A stretch of 64,000 bases of DNA from NCBI GenBank assembly GCA_040255585.1, contig JBDZVI010000002.1:30363-94362 (forward strand). The letters are read 5' to 3'. Positions 43,554 through 52,183 of this stretch are shown here, piece after piece. The translations under genes were made by a program, and so were the position numbers. Position 1 is the first letter of the stretch. Every line of letters begins with the position of its first letter. The stretch comes from JAAYYF01 sp040255585 (GTDB lineage Bacteria; Deinococcota; Deinococci; Deinococcales; Trueperaceae). The notes beneath the pieces are model-generated. The model ran no database searches. It was not told where the DNA came from and was given only the letters and a program-made list of their open reading frames with translations.

Positions 43554-44996
43554 ATGTACAGGACCGAAAAGCAACCGGCTTGGCAACGCGACCTGACGTG
43601 GGCGAGCGCCCTGCTCCTCGCAGTGTCGGTTGCCGTGGGGGCCGCGCTCTTCAGCCTCGCGCGTTCGAGCGGCTCGCAGTCTGGCGTAGACCTCATCCAG
43701 AGCATCCTGCGCCTCACGCTCAGGCCGGGCGACGGGGGCGCGTCCGTCGGCGTCACGACACTGACCGAGTACCGTGCCGGCGAGCGGCTCAGGCTCCTCC
43801 CCGGCCTCGACGTGTACGCCGACGCCACCGAGATCCCTTCGTTCACCACCGAGGCGGCCGTCAACCGCGGCGCGGGCGTGCTCAGTGACGAGTTCGTCAA
43901 GGGCGGCGCGAGCTCCGTTCTCGCCTCCGTCACCGATCCGGCGCTGACCGCCCAACTCCAACTTGCTTTGGAAGGCCCGATCGCCGCCCTGGTTAACGCC
44001 GACCTGAGCCGCGAGCTTCTCGGCGCGGGTCTCGACGACGGTACGCGGCTTGCGGACTGGCCCGCCCAGGCCGCGGCCAACCCCGGCGAGCAGGTCCAAC
44101 CCATCGTCGGTGTCTTCGTCAGGTTCCCGCCCCGAGAACTGCAAGGTGCGAGCAACCGCGAGATCGGCGCGGCCGTCGTGGCCGCGCTGTCGGAACAGGT
44201 CATGCAGGGCGGCTTACCTCAGGCGCTGGCCCTCGTGACGAACGAGAACCTGAGGACGCGCCTCACGCGGGCCGTCGACACGAACTTCCGGGCGCAGGCC
44301 CACGAGCTCTTCTCCGCGGTCATAGCCGGTTATGCGCCGGCGATGGCCACGCGGCTGGCGGACGCGAGCAGCGTGCTCGCCGGCGCCGCCGACGTTGGTG
44401 CCGGCAGCCTCAGCGGTCTGCTGCCGGCGTCCGCGCTCGCCGGCCTGACTACCGAGCAGGCGGAAGCGCGGGTCATCGAGGTGTTGGCCGAGCGGGCGTA
44501 TTCAACCGGCGCGGCCGCTGCCGCGCAACAGCTCACGCGCCCCGACCAGGCCCAGCGCGTGCGGCGCGTGGCCCCCCTCATCGACGCCTTCGGTTCGGCT
44601 GCGCACCGCCGCTACCTCGCCTACACGTACTTGTCCGGCGTCGTCGTCCTGCTGCTGCTCGTGGCGCTCGTCGGCTTCTCGCGCGGTTACTTAAGGCTCG
44701 TCAACCCCGGCATCGCCATCCTCGTCGGCGCGGCGCCGCTCGCATACGGTCTCGACCGCGTGCGCGCCTGGTCGAACCCGGACGCCGTGTTGCCGCCGGG
44801 CGCCGGCGCAGAGGGCGTGCCGGCCACCCTCGCGGGGTTGGCGGCCTACTCCTTGGCCGTGCTCCCCTCCGGGGCGCTGGCGGGACCGCTCAGGTACCAC
44901 GTGGTGCTCCTGCTAGTCGGGGCGGCGCTCATCGTGCTGGCGCTCCTGCTCTGGCTGCTGCGCGGCTTGCGACCGCGGCGGCGCGGTTACCGCTAG
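43554..44996 (+). CDS. Unknown membrane protein with large extracytoplasmic domain
   Basis: A 480-residue protein I cannot assign. It has one N-terminal membrane helix (about 15-36), an Ala-rich helical extracytoplasmic region (about 40-340) with repeated motifs of the type LxxxLxxAL, and four C-terminal hydrophobic helices (about 360-380, 385-402, 425-445 and 450-472) ending in a basic tail RGLRPRRRGYR. No catalytic motif is evident. It stands alone, converging on the next gene with a 30-bp gap. The ATG has no clear SD or -10, so the start is less certain. Confidence 0.75.
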   Translation: MYRTEKQPAWQRDLTWASALLLAVSVAVGAALFSLARSSGSQSGVDLIQSILRLTLRPGDGGASVGVTTLTEYRAGERLRLLPGLDVYADATEIPSFTTEAAVNRGAGVLSDEFVKGGASSVLASVTDPALTAQLQLALEGPIAALVNADLSRELLGAGLDDGTRLADWPAQAAANPGEQVQPIVGVFVRFPPRELQGASNREIGAAVVAALSEQVMQGGLPQALALVTNENLRTRLTRAVDTNFRAQAHELFSAVIAGYAPAMATRLADASSVLAGAADVGAGSLSGLLPASALAGLTTEQAEARVIEVLAERAYSTGAAAAAQQLTRPDQAQRVRRVAPLIDAFGSAAHRRYLAYTYLSGVVVLLLLVALVGFSRGYLRLVNPGIAILVGAAPLAYGLDRVRAWSNPDAVLPPGAGAEGVPATLAGLAAYSLAVLPSGALAGPLRYHVVLLLVGAALIVLALLLWLLRGLRPRRRGYR

Positions 44997-45026
44997 AGTC
45001 CTCGGCTACCGGGCAGGGCCGAACGT

Positions 45027-46160
45027 TCAATCGAACACGACGGGTAGGTTCGCCGCCTGGAAGGCGGCAAGCGGTCCGCCCGCTTGCGCGAGCCCGGCGA
45101 GGCTGGCGTACGGCAGCGTCACCTCGAACGCGCCTTGGACGTACGGGCCGACGGCGTACGGGTCGAACATGAACGACAGGCCGCTCGGGCCAAGCGAGAA
45201 GGCGCCGATGTCGTTCACGGTCAGGGTGACGGCCACCGAGGGATCGGCGTCGTCCTGCAGCCACTCGGCCCCTTGAGCGCGCAGGTCGGCCGAGATGAGC
45301 GTTAACACGCGCGCCTGCCAATCGGTCGTCTCGTCGAACAAGTCGATGAGGTCGAGGTAGGTCCGCGTGTCTGTGTCGAAGAGGATCGAGCCGTAGAAGG
45401 AGTTCGGGTGCGCCCCGCCCGTGTAGTTGGTGGTGCTCTTGAGGATGCTCACGTAGGGGCCTGCGACGCCCATGACGTCGCTGTAGACCTCTTGTGTCCA
45501 GCCCCAGCCCAACTCAAGGGCGTCCACGTTGTCGCGCCCCTCGATCACGAAGTCCCGGAGGTGGTAGATGCCGTCGTCCTCGAGCTCGTGCTCGATGGGG
45601 TCGAGCGCGGCGCTGGAGAACCGCGGCCATACCGTGCTGGCGTCTATCCGGCCCTCCGAGAGCGACATGTAGGCGTACTGCGCGGCGCGCGCGAGGTCGC
45701 CCTCCAACGCTTCGCTGGAGGTCGCCGTGGCCGATGTGAAGGTCAGCGAGGTGCTCAGGACGGCGCCATCGTCCGTCCAATCGTCGTGCCTGACGGCCCG
45801 TAGGCGAGCCGCCGCGTCGCCGCCGGCGCTCGCCGCCGGATCGTCCACTTGGGCGGTGTAGAGGACGGCGAAGCTCGGGCTGTTGCGCGGGTCGGTGGCT
45901 CTCAGGTCGATGGTGATGGTGCCGTCTTCCGCTTCCAGGCCACGGCCAGTGAGCGAGAGGCCGCGCGCATGCAGCAGCACTCGCGCCATGGCGGAGCCGT
46001 CGTCGAAGCGCGCGAGGTCCACCAGCACGTACTCGCCCCCGAGTTGGCCTGCGTACACGGCGCGCCACGGTTGTGGAGCGGCCAGGGCCGTGGCTGCCAG
46101 AAGGGCGAGGACCACGGCTACCAGCGGCCGCGCGATGACGTTGCGTAGGGAAGTGGCCAT
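45027..46160 (-). CDS. Exported DUF3298/RsiV-like domain protein
   Basis: A 377-residue protein with a signal peptide (about 1-28, ending ALAAP). The C-terminal half fits DUF3298: TNYTGGAHPNSFYGSILFD, YLDLIDLFDETTDWQARVLTLIS, GLSFMFDPYAVGPYVQGAFEVTLPY, the pattern found in the extracellular part of RsiV and PdaC-like proteins. The N-terminal part is beta-rich and unknown. The TACACT -10 is 6 nt before the ATG (leaderless). A role in binding a cell-wall ligand such as lysozyme is possible by family, but not shown. Confidence 0.82.
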   Translation of the reverse strand: MATSLRNVIARPLVAVVLALLAATALAAPQPWRAVYAGQLGGEYVLVDLARFDDGSAMARVLLHARGLSLTGRGLEAEDGTITIDLRATDPRNSPSFAVLYTAQVDDPAASAGGDAAARLRAVRHDDWTDDGAVLSTSLTFTSATATSSEALEGDLARAAQYAYMSLSEGRIDASTVWPRFSSAALDPIEHELEDDGIYHLRDFVIEGRDNVDALELGWGWTQEVYSDVMGVAGPYVSILKSTTNYTGGAHPNSFYGSILFDTDTRTYLDLIDLFDETTDWQARVLTLISADLRAQGAEWLQDDADPSVAVTLTVNDIGAFSLGPSGLSFMFDPYAVGPYVQGAFEVTLPYASLAGLAQAGGPLAAFQAANLPVVFD

Positions 46161-46299
46161 GGGGCAAGTGTAATGCGCGCATGTGAGGGCCCAAGTACGC
46201 CGTAGGCGCGCGGTCTACCTAGGTTCACGGAACGTGAAGGGGCGGGGCGGGCCGCCGCCGCTGCGGCCACGAGCACCGGCCGGTGCTACGCTGACCCGC

Positions 46300-47661
46300 A
46301 TGGAAGCAACCCACAAGCGCATCACGGTCGTCGGCGCCGGCATGGCCGGCAGCGAAGCTGCGCTGGCCGCCGCCCGCCTCGGGGTGGCGGTCGACCTGAT
46401 CGAGATGCGCCCGACGAAGCTCACCCCGGCGCACAAGACGGGCGACTTCGCCGAGTTGGTCTGCTCGAACTCCTTCGGGGGCGAGGGCGAGAGCAACGCC
46501 AAGGGTCTCCTGCAGGCCGAGATGCTCAAGGCGGGCGGCATCGTGATGGGCAGTGCGCATGCGAACCGCGTCCCGGCCGGTGCCGCGCTGGCGGTCGACC
46601 GTGAACCGTTCTCCCGCGCCGTGACAGCCGCCGTGCGCACCAACCCCCTCATCACCGTCCACGAGCGGGAGCTGACTAAGGTGCCCGACGGCATCGTCGT
46701 CCTCGCCACCGGCCCACTGACGGCCGATGCGCTGGCGACCGACATCAAGGACCTCCTCGGCGACGAGTTCCTCGGCTTCTACGATGCTGCCGCGCCCGTC
46801 ATCGCCTACGACTCGATCGACATGAGCATCGCCTACCGCAAGGGGCGGTACGGCCAGGCCGCCGACTACATCAACCTCCCGTTCACGGAAGCCGATTACG
46901 ACGCCTTCTACGCCGCGCTGGAGTCCGCCCGCTCGCACACGCCGCACGACTGGGAGAAGCTCGAGTTCTTCGAGGGGTGCATGCCCGTCGAGGAGATCGG
47001 CCGCCGCGGCCGCGACACGCTCCGCTTCGGCCCGATGAGGCCCGTCGGGCTCGAGCACCCCGAGACGGGCAAGCGCCCCTACGCCGCCGTGCAACTCAGG
47101 CAGGAGGACGCCGAGGGGCGCATGTGGTCGCTCGTCGGCTTCCAGACGGGCCTCAAGTGGGGCGACCAGAAGACGGTCGTGCAGCTCATCCCCGGCCTGC
47201 AGGACGCCGAGATCGTGCGCTACGGGGTCATGCACCGCAACACCTACCTCAACGCCCCGCGCCTCCTCGAGCCCACGCTCGCCATGCGCGACCACCGGCG
47301 GCTGTTCGTAGCCGGCGTGCTGGCCGGCACCGAGGGCTACCTAGAGTCGTCCGCCACCGGCTGGCTGGCCGGCAGCAACGCCGCGCGCCTAGCGCTCGGC
47401 CTGCCCGGCGTCGTCCCGCCGTCCGAGAGCATGCTCGGCGGCCTGGTGCGCTACCTCGCGACCGCGAACCCGCAAGGCTTCCAACCCATGAACGCCAACT
47501 GGGGCCTCGTCCCCGACGTGGAGAAGGTCAAGGGTCAGGGCAAGCGCGAGCGGCGCGAGGCCATGTACCGGCGCGGGCTGGCGGCGTTCGAGGCTTGGCT
47601 GCCCGAGGTGGGCGAGCTGGCCGAGCCAACCGGCGCGGACCAGCTGCTGGTACCGGCCTAG
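46300..47661 (+). CDS. trmFO: Folate/FAD-dependent tRNA m5U54 methyltransferase
   Basis: Methylates U54 of tRNA using methylene-tetrahydrofolate and FADH2. The 453-residue protein starts with the FAD-binding Rossmann motif VVGAGMAGSEAALAAARLG and has the family blocks CSNSFGGEGESNAKGLLQAEM, EGCMPVEEIGRRGRDTLRFGPM and the C-terminal FQPMNANWGLVPD. TACGCT lies 7 nt before ATG 46300, which fixes the start; a longer frame upstream is rejected. TrmFO is common in Deinococcota and Firmicutes. The GNAT gene follows 11 nt after its stop. Confidence 0.96.
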   Translation: MEATHKRITVVGAGMAGSEAALAAARLGVAVDLIEMRPTKLTPAHKTGDFAELVCSNSFGGEGESNAKGLLQAEMLKAGGIVMGSAHANRVPAGAALAVDREPFSRAVTAAVRTNPLITVHERELTKVPDGIVVLATGPLTADALATDIKDLLGDEFLGFYDAAAPVIAYDSIDMSIAYRKGRYGQAADYINLPFTEADYDAFYAALESARSHTPHDWEKLEFFEGCMPVEEIGRRGRDTLRFGPMRPVGLEHPETGKRPYAAVQLRQEDAEGRMWSLVGFQTGLKWGDQKTVVQLIPGLQDAEIVRYGVMHRNTYLNAPRLLEPTLAMRDHRRLFVAGVLAGTEGYLESSATGWLAGSNAARLALGLPGVVPPSESMLGGLVRYLATANPQGFQPMNANWGLVPDVEKVKGQGKRERREAMYRRGLAAFEAWLPEVGELAEPTGADQLLVPA

Positions 47662-47672
47662 ACCGGCCCGGC

Positions 47673-48554
47673 GTGAAGATCCGGAAGTACTACGAACAGC
47701 CGGACAAGCCGCTGACGGCCACGCTGGAAGGCCTTGCGCTCGCCAGCGCCGCCGCGGACGGCTTCGTTGCGCCGGTCGATGTCGACGCTGCCATGAACGC
47801 GGCGAAGGGCATGCCCGTCCTGTACGTCGCCGAGGAAGGCGGAGCCGCCACCGGCTTCCTGTACGTCTTCGCCCCACGGCGCGACGAGATAGAGGTCAAC
47901 GCCCTCGTGGCTCCCGAGCGGCGCCGGAAGGGCGTGTTCACGGCGCTCCTGCGCGAGGCGGTGGCCCATAGCGCCCCGTTCGGCTACGGCAAGGGGTTGC
48001 TCGTCTGCGACGCGCGCTCGGCGTCCGGTAGGGCGGTCCTCGAGCGCTGGAGCGTGCCGTTCGAGCACGCTGAGCACCAGATGGCGCTCACGCTCACGGC
48101 GCGACCTGGCCCGGTCAGGGAAGGCCTGGACCTGTCCGAGGCGCGCCTGGCCGACCTGCCGGAACTGGCGGCCTTGAGCGCTGCAGCCTTCGGGATGGAC
48201 CTTCAGTCCACCGCCGAGGTCATGGGGATGAGCATCCGCTCGGGTGAGCGCACGCAGTGGGTCTTGCGTGACGGTGGCAAGCCGGTCGGCCTATGCGCCA
48301 AGGCGGAGAAGGACGACGCCTACCTGCTATACGGGCTCGCCATCCACCCGTCCGAGCGCCGGCGCGGGTACGCGCGCGCCATGCTAGACCTGGTGGCCGG
48401 GCGAGCCTTGGATGCCGGGGTCAGGAGCGTGGTCCTGGACGTGGACAGCGCCAACGAGGCGGCCATCGCGCTGTACGAGGGGTACGGCTTCGAGCAGACA
48501 CAGAGCGCGCTATATCACGCGTTCGAGTTCGCCCGGTTCGGGGGCGCGCAGTGA
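47673..48554 (+). CDS. Tandem GNAT acetyltransferase
   Basis: A 293-residue protein with two GNAT domains. Motif A appears as VAPERRRKGVFTALLREAV in the first and IHPSERRRGYARAMLDLVAGRAL in the second, both with the acyl-CoA pyrophosphate loop (Arg/Gln-x-x-Gly-x-Gly/Ala type; the first is slightly degenerate). The layout resembles mycothiol synthase, but the substrate is unknown. GTG 47673 is the start, 11 nt after trmFO. The last 45 nt overlap the convergent hicB gene. Confidence 0.85.
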   Translation: MKIRKYYEQPDKPLTATLEGLALASAAADGFVAPVDVDAAMNAAKGMPVLYVAEEGGAATGFLYVFAPRRDEIEVNALVAPERRRKGVFTALLREAVAHSAPFGYGKGLLVCDARSASGRAVLERWSVPFEHAEHQMALTLTARPGPVREGLDLSEARLADLPELAALSAAAFGMDLQSTAEVMGMSIRSGERTQWVLRDGGKPVGLCAKAEKDDAYLLYGLAIHPSERRRGYARAMLDLVAGRALDAGVRSVVLDVDSANEAAIALYEGYGFEQTQSALYHAFEFARFGGAQ

Positions 48555-48905
48555 CTCGGCGTCCTTGGCCTGGTTCAAGAGCTGTTCGATGGCGCCGATC
48601 GCAAGAGAGTTGATGCTGATCCCGTCCTGCTCGGATCTCTGAGCCAACCTGCGGTGCAGGCCCGGCTCCATCCGGATGACCACCTTGCCGGAGTACGGCT
48701 TCTCCGGCGCTTCCCCAAGCTCGCGGCACCACTCGAGGTACTCGTCTACGGAGTCGTGGAAGGCTTGCTCGGCCTCTCGGACGGTGCTTCCTTGGAAATG
48801 GATCACGTCCCTGAGGCCGATGACCACTCCGTCCAGGACGCCCGCGTCAACGTCTATCTCCAGTTCGGCCGTGTAGCCCTTGTACGGATCGAGCCTAGTC
48901 ATCAC
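48510..48905 (-). CDS. hicB: HicB-family antitoxin
   Basis: Antitoxin of 131 residues. The N-terminal part is the degraded RNase H-like fold (KGYTAELEIDVDAGVLDGVVIGL...GSTVREAEQAFHDSVDEYLEWC) and the C-terminal part a ribbon-helix-helix DNA-binding domain (GKVVIRMEPGLHRRLAQRSEQDGISINSLA). It overlaps hicA by 11 nt and converges on the GNAT gene, overlapping its last 45 nt. It likely represses hicAB at the palindrome at 49183-49205. ATG 48905 is followed by a second ATG that could also serve. Confidence 0.92.
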   Translation of the reverse strand: MMTRLDPYKGYTAELEIDVDAGVLDGVVIGLRDVIHFQGSTVREAEQAFHDSVDEYLEWCRELGEAPEKPYSGKVVIRMEPGLHRRLAQRSEQDGISINSLAIGAIEQLLNQAKDAESLRAPEPGELERVI

Positions 48906-49161
48906 AGTCCTCCAGAAATGCTCTCAGCCGGTCGATCAGCTTCTTGCCACACTCCTTGCCCGCGTGAGGCCGGTGCACGATGAGTTTCCTGCCGTTCGGG
49001 GCCGATATCCTGAACCTCGATCCTCTCGTGCCTATCACTGAGCACCCTAGTGCCTCGAGCAGGCCCGCGACCTCGCTCCACCGGATGTTCGCAGCCGTTG
49101 GCGCGCCGGCGATGCGCCGCAGCGTGTCAAGGTGCCTGTTGCTCAACTTGTTGGTAGACAC
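48895..49161 (-). CDS. hicA: HicA-family mRNA interferase toxin
   Basis: An 88-residue toxin with a double-stranded RNA-binding-like fold. It belongs to the HicA group ending in HRPHAGKECGKKLIDRLRAFLE and has IRWSEVAGLLEALGCSVIGTRGSRFRIS; the His usually following the G-S in other HicA proteins is Arg here (GSRFRI), as in the subgroup where HRPH supplies the histidines. Starts at GTG 49161, with the operator-like palindrome 21 bp upstream whose left half contains a TAGCAT -10. Confidence 0.9.
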   Translation of the reverse strand: MSTNKLSNRHLDTLRRIAGAPTAANIRWSEVAGLLEALGCSVIGTRGSRFRISAPNGRKLIVHRPHAGKECGKKLIDRLRAFLEDCDD

Positions 49162-49182
49162 TCGTTCCAGGCCCTTTCATCG

Positions 49183-49205
49183 ATGCTAGCACGTGGTGCC
49201 AGCAT
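49183..49205 (-). promoter_or_regulatory. Palindrome at the hicAB promoter
   Basis: ATGCTAGCAC (49183-49192) and GTGCCAGCAT (49196-49205) are inverted repeats matching at 9 of 10 positions around GTG. On the minus strand the half next to hicA contains TAGCAT (49188-49183), a good -10. Repressor binding would cover the promoter. The outer ATGCT/AGCAT is shared with the palindrome at 26101-26117 of the other toxin-antitoxin operon. Confidence 0.65.
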
Positions 49206-49275
49206 GTGGGGCTCCCTGCCGGCGGAGAGCCGAGTCGGTAGTCTCTTGAGAACGCGTCCTGCTGGGTTCCAGAGT

Positions 49276-49304
49276 TATAGAACGGGGCCGCTTCAGCTTC
49301 TATA
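49276..49304. repeat. Inverted repeat TATAGAA / TTCTATA upstream of ltaE
   Basis: Perfect 7-bp arms (49276-49282 and 49298-49304) with a 15-bp spacer, between hicA and ltaE. Could be an operator for the ltaE operon, whose TACAAT -10 lies at 49330-49335. AT-rich for this region, but short enough to arise by chance. Confidence 0.3.
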
Positions 49305-49341
49305 GTCGAGAGCCTAGAGTGCCCAGGCATACAATGCCGCC

Positions 49342-50382
49342 ATGTTCGCCGTCGACCTGCGCTCAGATACCGTCACCGTTCCCACTTCCGAGATGCGCGC
49401 CGCGATGGCCGCCGCGGAGGTGGGCGACGACGTCTACGCCGAAGACCCGACCGTCAACCGCCTGCAGGAGACGGCGGCCGAGCTGACGGGCTTCGAGGGC
49501 GCACTGTTCGTCCCGTCTGGCACGATGAGCAACCAGATCGCACTGGCCGTGCACACGCGGCGGGGCTGCGAGGTGATCGTGCCGGAGGGCGCGCACATCT
49601 ACGAGTACGAACCTGGAGCGATGGCCGTGCTCTCCGGCGCCCTGCCGCGCTTCGCGCCCGCCGTCCGCGGCGCCCCGACCGCCGAAGGGGTGCGCGCCGC
49701 CATCCGCCGCAGTCCGCACCAGGCACCCACGGGCCTCATCACCCTCGAGAACACGCATAACCTCGCCGGCGGCGCCGTGGTGCCCCTCGCGACCCAGGCG
49801 GCCATCCAGGCCGTGGCGCGCGAAGAGGGGGTCCCTATCCACCTCGACGGCGCGCGGGCGTTCAACGCCGCCACCGCCCTCGGCGTCGGGATAGCCGACG
49901 TGGCGCGCGGGTTCGACAGCGTGTCCATCTGCCTCTCCAAGGGCCTCGGCGCCCCGGTCGGCAGCCTCCTCCTCGGCAGCCGCGCCTTCCTACAGGAGGC
50001 ACACCGCTACCGCAAGCTCCTTGGCGGCGGCATGCGCCAGGCCGGCGTCCTCGCCGCGGCGGGCATCATCGCGCTCACGCGCATGCCTGCCGGCCTCGCG
50101 GCCGACCACGCGCGCGCCAAGCACCTCGCCCAGGCCCTCGCTGGAGCGGAGGGCATCGCGCTCGACCCGGCGCGCGCCGAGACGAACATGGTCTTCCTGG
50201 AGGTGGACGACGCGGCCGGCCTCGTCGCACGCTGCGCCGTGCGCGGTGTCGGGGTGAGCAGCATGGGGCCGCGCACCGTCCGGCTCGTCACGCACCATCA
50301 GGTCGACGACGCCGGCATCGACCTCGCTGTCGACGTGATCGCGGAGGCGGCCGCCTCCATGGCGCGCGCGGCGCGCGCCTGA
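49342..50382 (+). CDS. ltaE: Low-specificity L-threonine aldolase
   Basis: PLP enzyme that splits threonine or allo-threonine into glycine and acetaldehyde. The 346-residue protein has the opening VDLRSDTVTVPT, the phosphate loop PSGTMSNQIALAVHT, the Asp of HLDGARAFNAA and the PLP lysine Lys200 in SICLSKGLGAPVGS. TACAAT (49330-49335) is 6 nt before the ATG, so the mRNA is probably leaderless. aroE follows after 19 bp and may be cotranscribed. Confidence 0.94.
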   Translation: MFAVDLRSDTVTVPTSEMRAAMAAAEVGDDVYAEDPTVNRLQETAAELTGFEGALFVPSGTMSNQIALAVHTRRGCEVIVPEGAHIYEYEPGAMAVLSGALPRFAPAVRGAPTAEGVRAAIRRSPHQAPTGLITLENTHNLAGGAVVPLATQAAIQAVAREEGVPIHLDGARAFNAATALGVGIADVARGFDSVSICLSKGLGAPVGSLLLGSRAFLQEAHRYRKLLGGGMRQAGVLAAAGIIALTRMPAGLAADHARAKHLAQALAGAEGIALDPARAETNMVFLEVDDAAGLVARCAVRGVGVSSMGPRTVRLVTHHQVDDAGIDLAVDVIAEAAASMARAARA

Positions 50383-50401
50383 CGCGCGGCCCACTCGAGG
50401 C

Positions 50402-51250
50402 ATGCGGCGCGCCTACGTCATCGCCTACCCGGCCGGTCACTCGCTCAGCCCGGCCATGCACACGGCCGCCTTCCGGGCCCTTGGCCTCCCTGGCGCCTAC
50501 GAGGCGTGGGCGGTGCCGCCCGACGAGCTCCCGTCCGCCTTCGAGCGGCTGCGGCAGCCCGACGCTTACGGCGCGAACGTCACCGTGCCTCACAAGGAGG
50601 CGGCCGCCAAGCTCGTGGACGAGTTGACGGACGAGGCGCGCGCGCTCGGCGCCGTCAACACCGTTGTGAACATGGGCGGCAGGCTCCTCGGGGCCAACAC
50701 CGACCCGGACGGCTTCGCCGCGAGCCTCGCTGCCGCGCTGCCCGGCTACCCGGACGCGCTGCCGGCCAGCATGCGTGCCCTGATGATCGGCGCCGGCGGC
50801 GCGGCGCGGGCCGTGATCTGGACGCTGCTGAGCGGCGGCCTGCAGGTCGACGTCCTGAACCGCGACCAGGGGAGGGCCGAGCGGCTCGTGGCCGCGTTCG
50901 ACCCGGCAGGTGGCAGAGCCCGCGCGGTCCGCTCCGCCCTCTCGTCGTACGACCTGATCGTGAACACGACGAGCGTCGGCATGACTGGCGGCCCCGACCC
51001 CGACGGGCTGCCGCTCGTCACGCGCGCCGAACTCGCGAGCGCGCGGCCCGGCTGCGCGGTCGTCGACCTCGTCTACCGGCCGTCCGTGACGCCGCTCCTG
51101 GCCGCGGCGGCCGAGCTCGGGTTGAGGACCGAGAACGGTGTGACGATGCTGGTGGGCCAGGGAGCCAGGTCGTTCGCGCTCTGGACGGGCGCCGAGGCGC
51201 CCGTCGCCGTCATGCGCGCGGCCGTGGAGGCTGGGCTGGCGGGGCACTGA
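50402..51250 (+). CDS. aroE: Shikimate dehydrogenase
   Basis: NADPH-dependent reduction of 3-dehydroshikimate in the chorismate pathway. The 282-residue protein has the substrate motif AYPAGHSLSPAMHTAAF, the catalytic Lys in NVTVPHKEAA (Asp partner in GANTDPDGF), the nucleotide-binding MIGAGGAARAVIW with an NRDQGRAERL specificity loop, and the end GVTMLVGQGARSFALWTG. It begins 19 nt after ltaE; the next gene has its own -10. Confidence 0.95.
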   Translation: MRRAYVIAYPAGHSLSPAMHTAAFRALGLPGAYEAWAVPPDELPSAFERLRQPDAYGANVTVPHKEAAAKLVDELTDEARALGAVNTVVNMGGRLLGANTDPDGFAASLAAALPGYPDALPASMRALMIGAGGAARAVIWTLLSGGLQVDVLNRDQGRAERLVAAFDPAGGRARAVRSALSSYDLIVNTTSVGMTGGPDPDGLPLVTRAELASARPGCAVVDLVYRPSVTPLLAAAAELGLRTENGVTMLVGQGARSFALWTGAEAPVAVMRAAVEAGLAGH

Positions 51251-51294
51251 CGGGCGGTCCACGCCTGCTTGTGCGCCTTGGTACTATCGCCGGC

Positions 51295-52176
51295 GTGAGG
51301 GTAGCCATCTTCGCCGACGTCCACGGCAACCTGCCGGCCCTCGAGGCCGTGGTGGAGGATATCGGCTGGCAGGGCGTCGACCGCGTCATCGTGAACGGCG
51401 ACTCCGTGAACAGGGGCCCGCAGAGCGCCGAGGTGGCGCGCTTCCTCGCCGGATTCCCGCACGAGGCGACCCTCGGCAACCACGACGACCTCATGGTCAT
51501 GGTGAACGAGCGCGACCCGGCGCTCGGCGAGACGCTCGTGGATCCGTTCTGGGCCTCCACGCGCATGACGGCGGCGAGCCTCGCGCCCGGCGGCTTCCTC
51601 GAGACGGCGAAGGCGCTGCCGATGACGCTGCGCATCGACGTGCCAGGCGCCCCGAGCGTGCTCGTCTCGCACGGCAGCCCGCGGCATTACCGGGAGGGGT
51701 ACGGGCCGTCCTTGACGCCCGAGACCATCTCCGAGATCGTCGAGGATCACCCGGCCGACGTGCTCGTCGGCTCCCACACGCACCGCCCGCACTTGCAGAG
51801 CTGGGCGCGGTACACGGTGGTCAACAGCGGCTCAGTCGGCGCGCCGTTCAACGGCGACCCGCGCGCCCAGTACCTGATCCTCACGTTGGTCGGGGGCGCA
51901 TGGGAGCTCGAGTTCAGGCGCGTGCCATACGACCTCGACAGGGCGGTGGCGGCCTACGCGGAGTCGGGCTTGTTGGAGGAGGGCGGCCTCTCGGCGCACA
52001 TCTTCAAGGACGAACTGGTGCACGCCCGCTCGTACATCGTGCCGTTCCTGATGAGGTGCGAGGAAGGCGCTCTCGAGCGCACCTGGGAAGGCTGGGAAGC
52101 CTACAAGCGCACGCGGCCCGAGCGGTTCGTGCCGCCGGTCAGGAACCTGGGGATCGGGTCAAGCGCCGAGCCGTAG
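51295..52176 (+). CDS. Metallophosphoesterase
   Basis: A 293-residue calcineurin-like phosphoesterase of the YfcE/diadenosine-polyphosphatase-like group. Metal ligands: DVHGN (residues 7-11), GDSVNRGP, GNHDD, a His in SHGSPRHY and GSHTHRP. After the catalytic core (about 1-230) there is a helical extension (HIFKDELVHARSYIVPFLMRCEEGALERTWEGWEAY) of unknown role. TACTAT (51282-51287) is 7 nt before GTG 51295, supporting this start. Substrate unknown. Confidence 0.88.
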   Translation: MRVAIFADVHGNLPALEAVVEDIGWQGVDRVIVNGDSVNRGPQSAEVARFLAGFPHEATLGNHDDLMVMVNERDPALGETLVDPFWASTRMTAASLAPGGFLETAKALPMTLRIDVPGAPSVLVSHGSPRHYREGYGPSLTPETISEIVEDHPADVLVGSHTHRPHLQSWARYTVVNSGSVGAPFNGDPRAQYLILTLVGGAWELEFRRVPYDLDRAVAAYAESGLLEEGGLSAHIFKDELVHARSYIVPFLMRCEEGALERTWEGWEAYKRTRPERFVPPVRNLGIGSSAEP

Positions 52177-52183
52177 CCACCCC

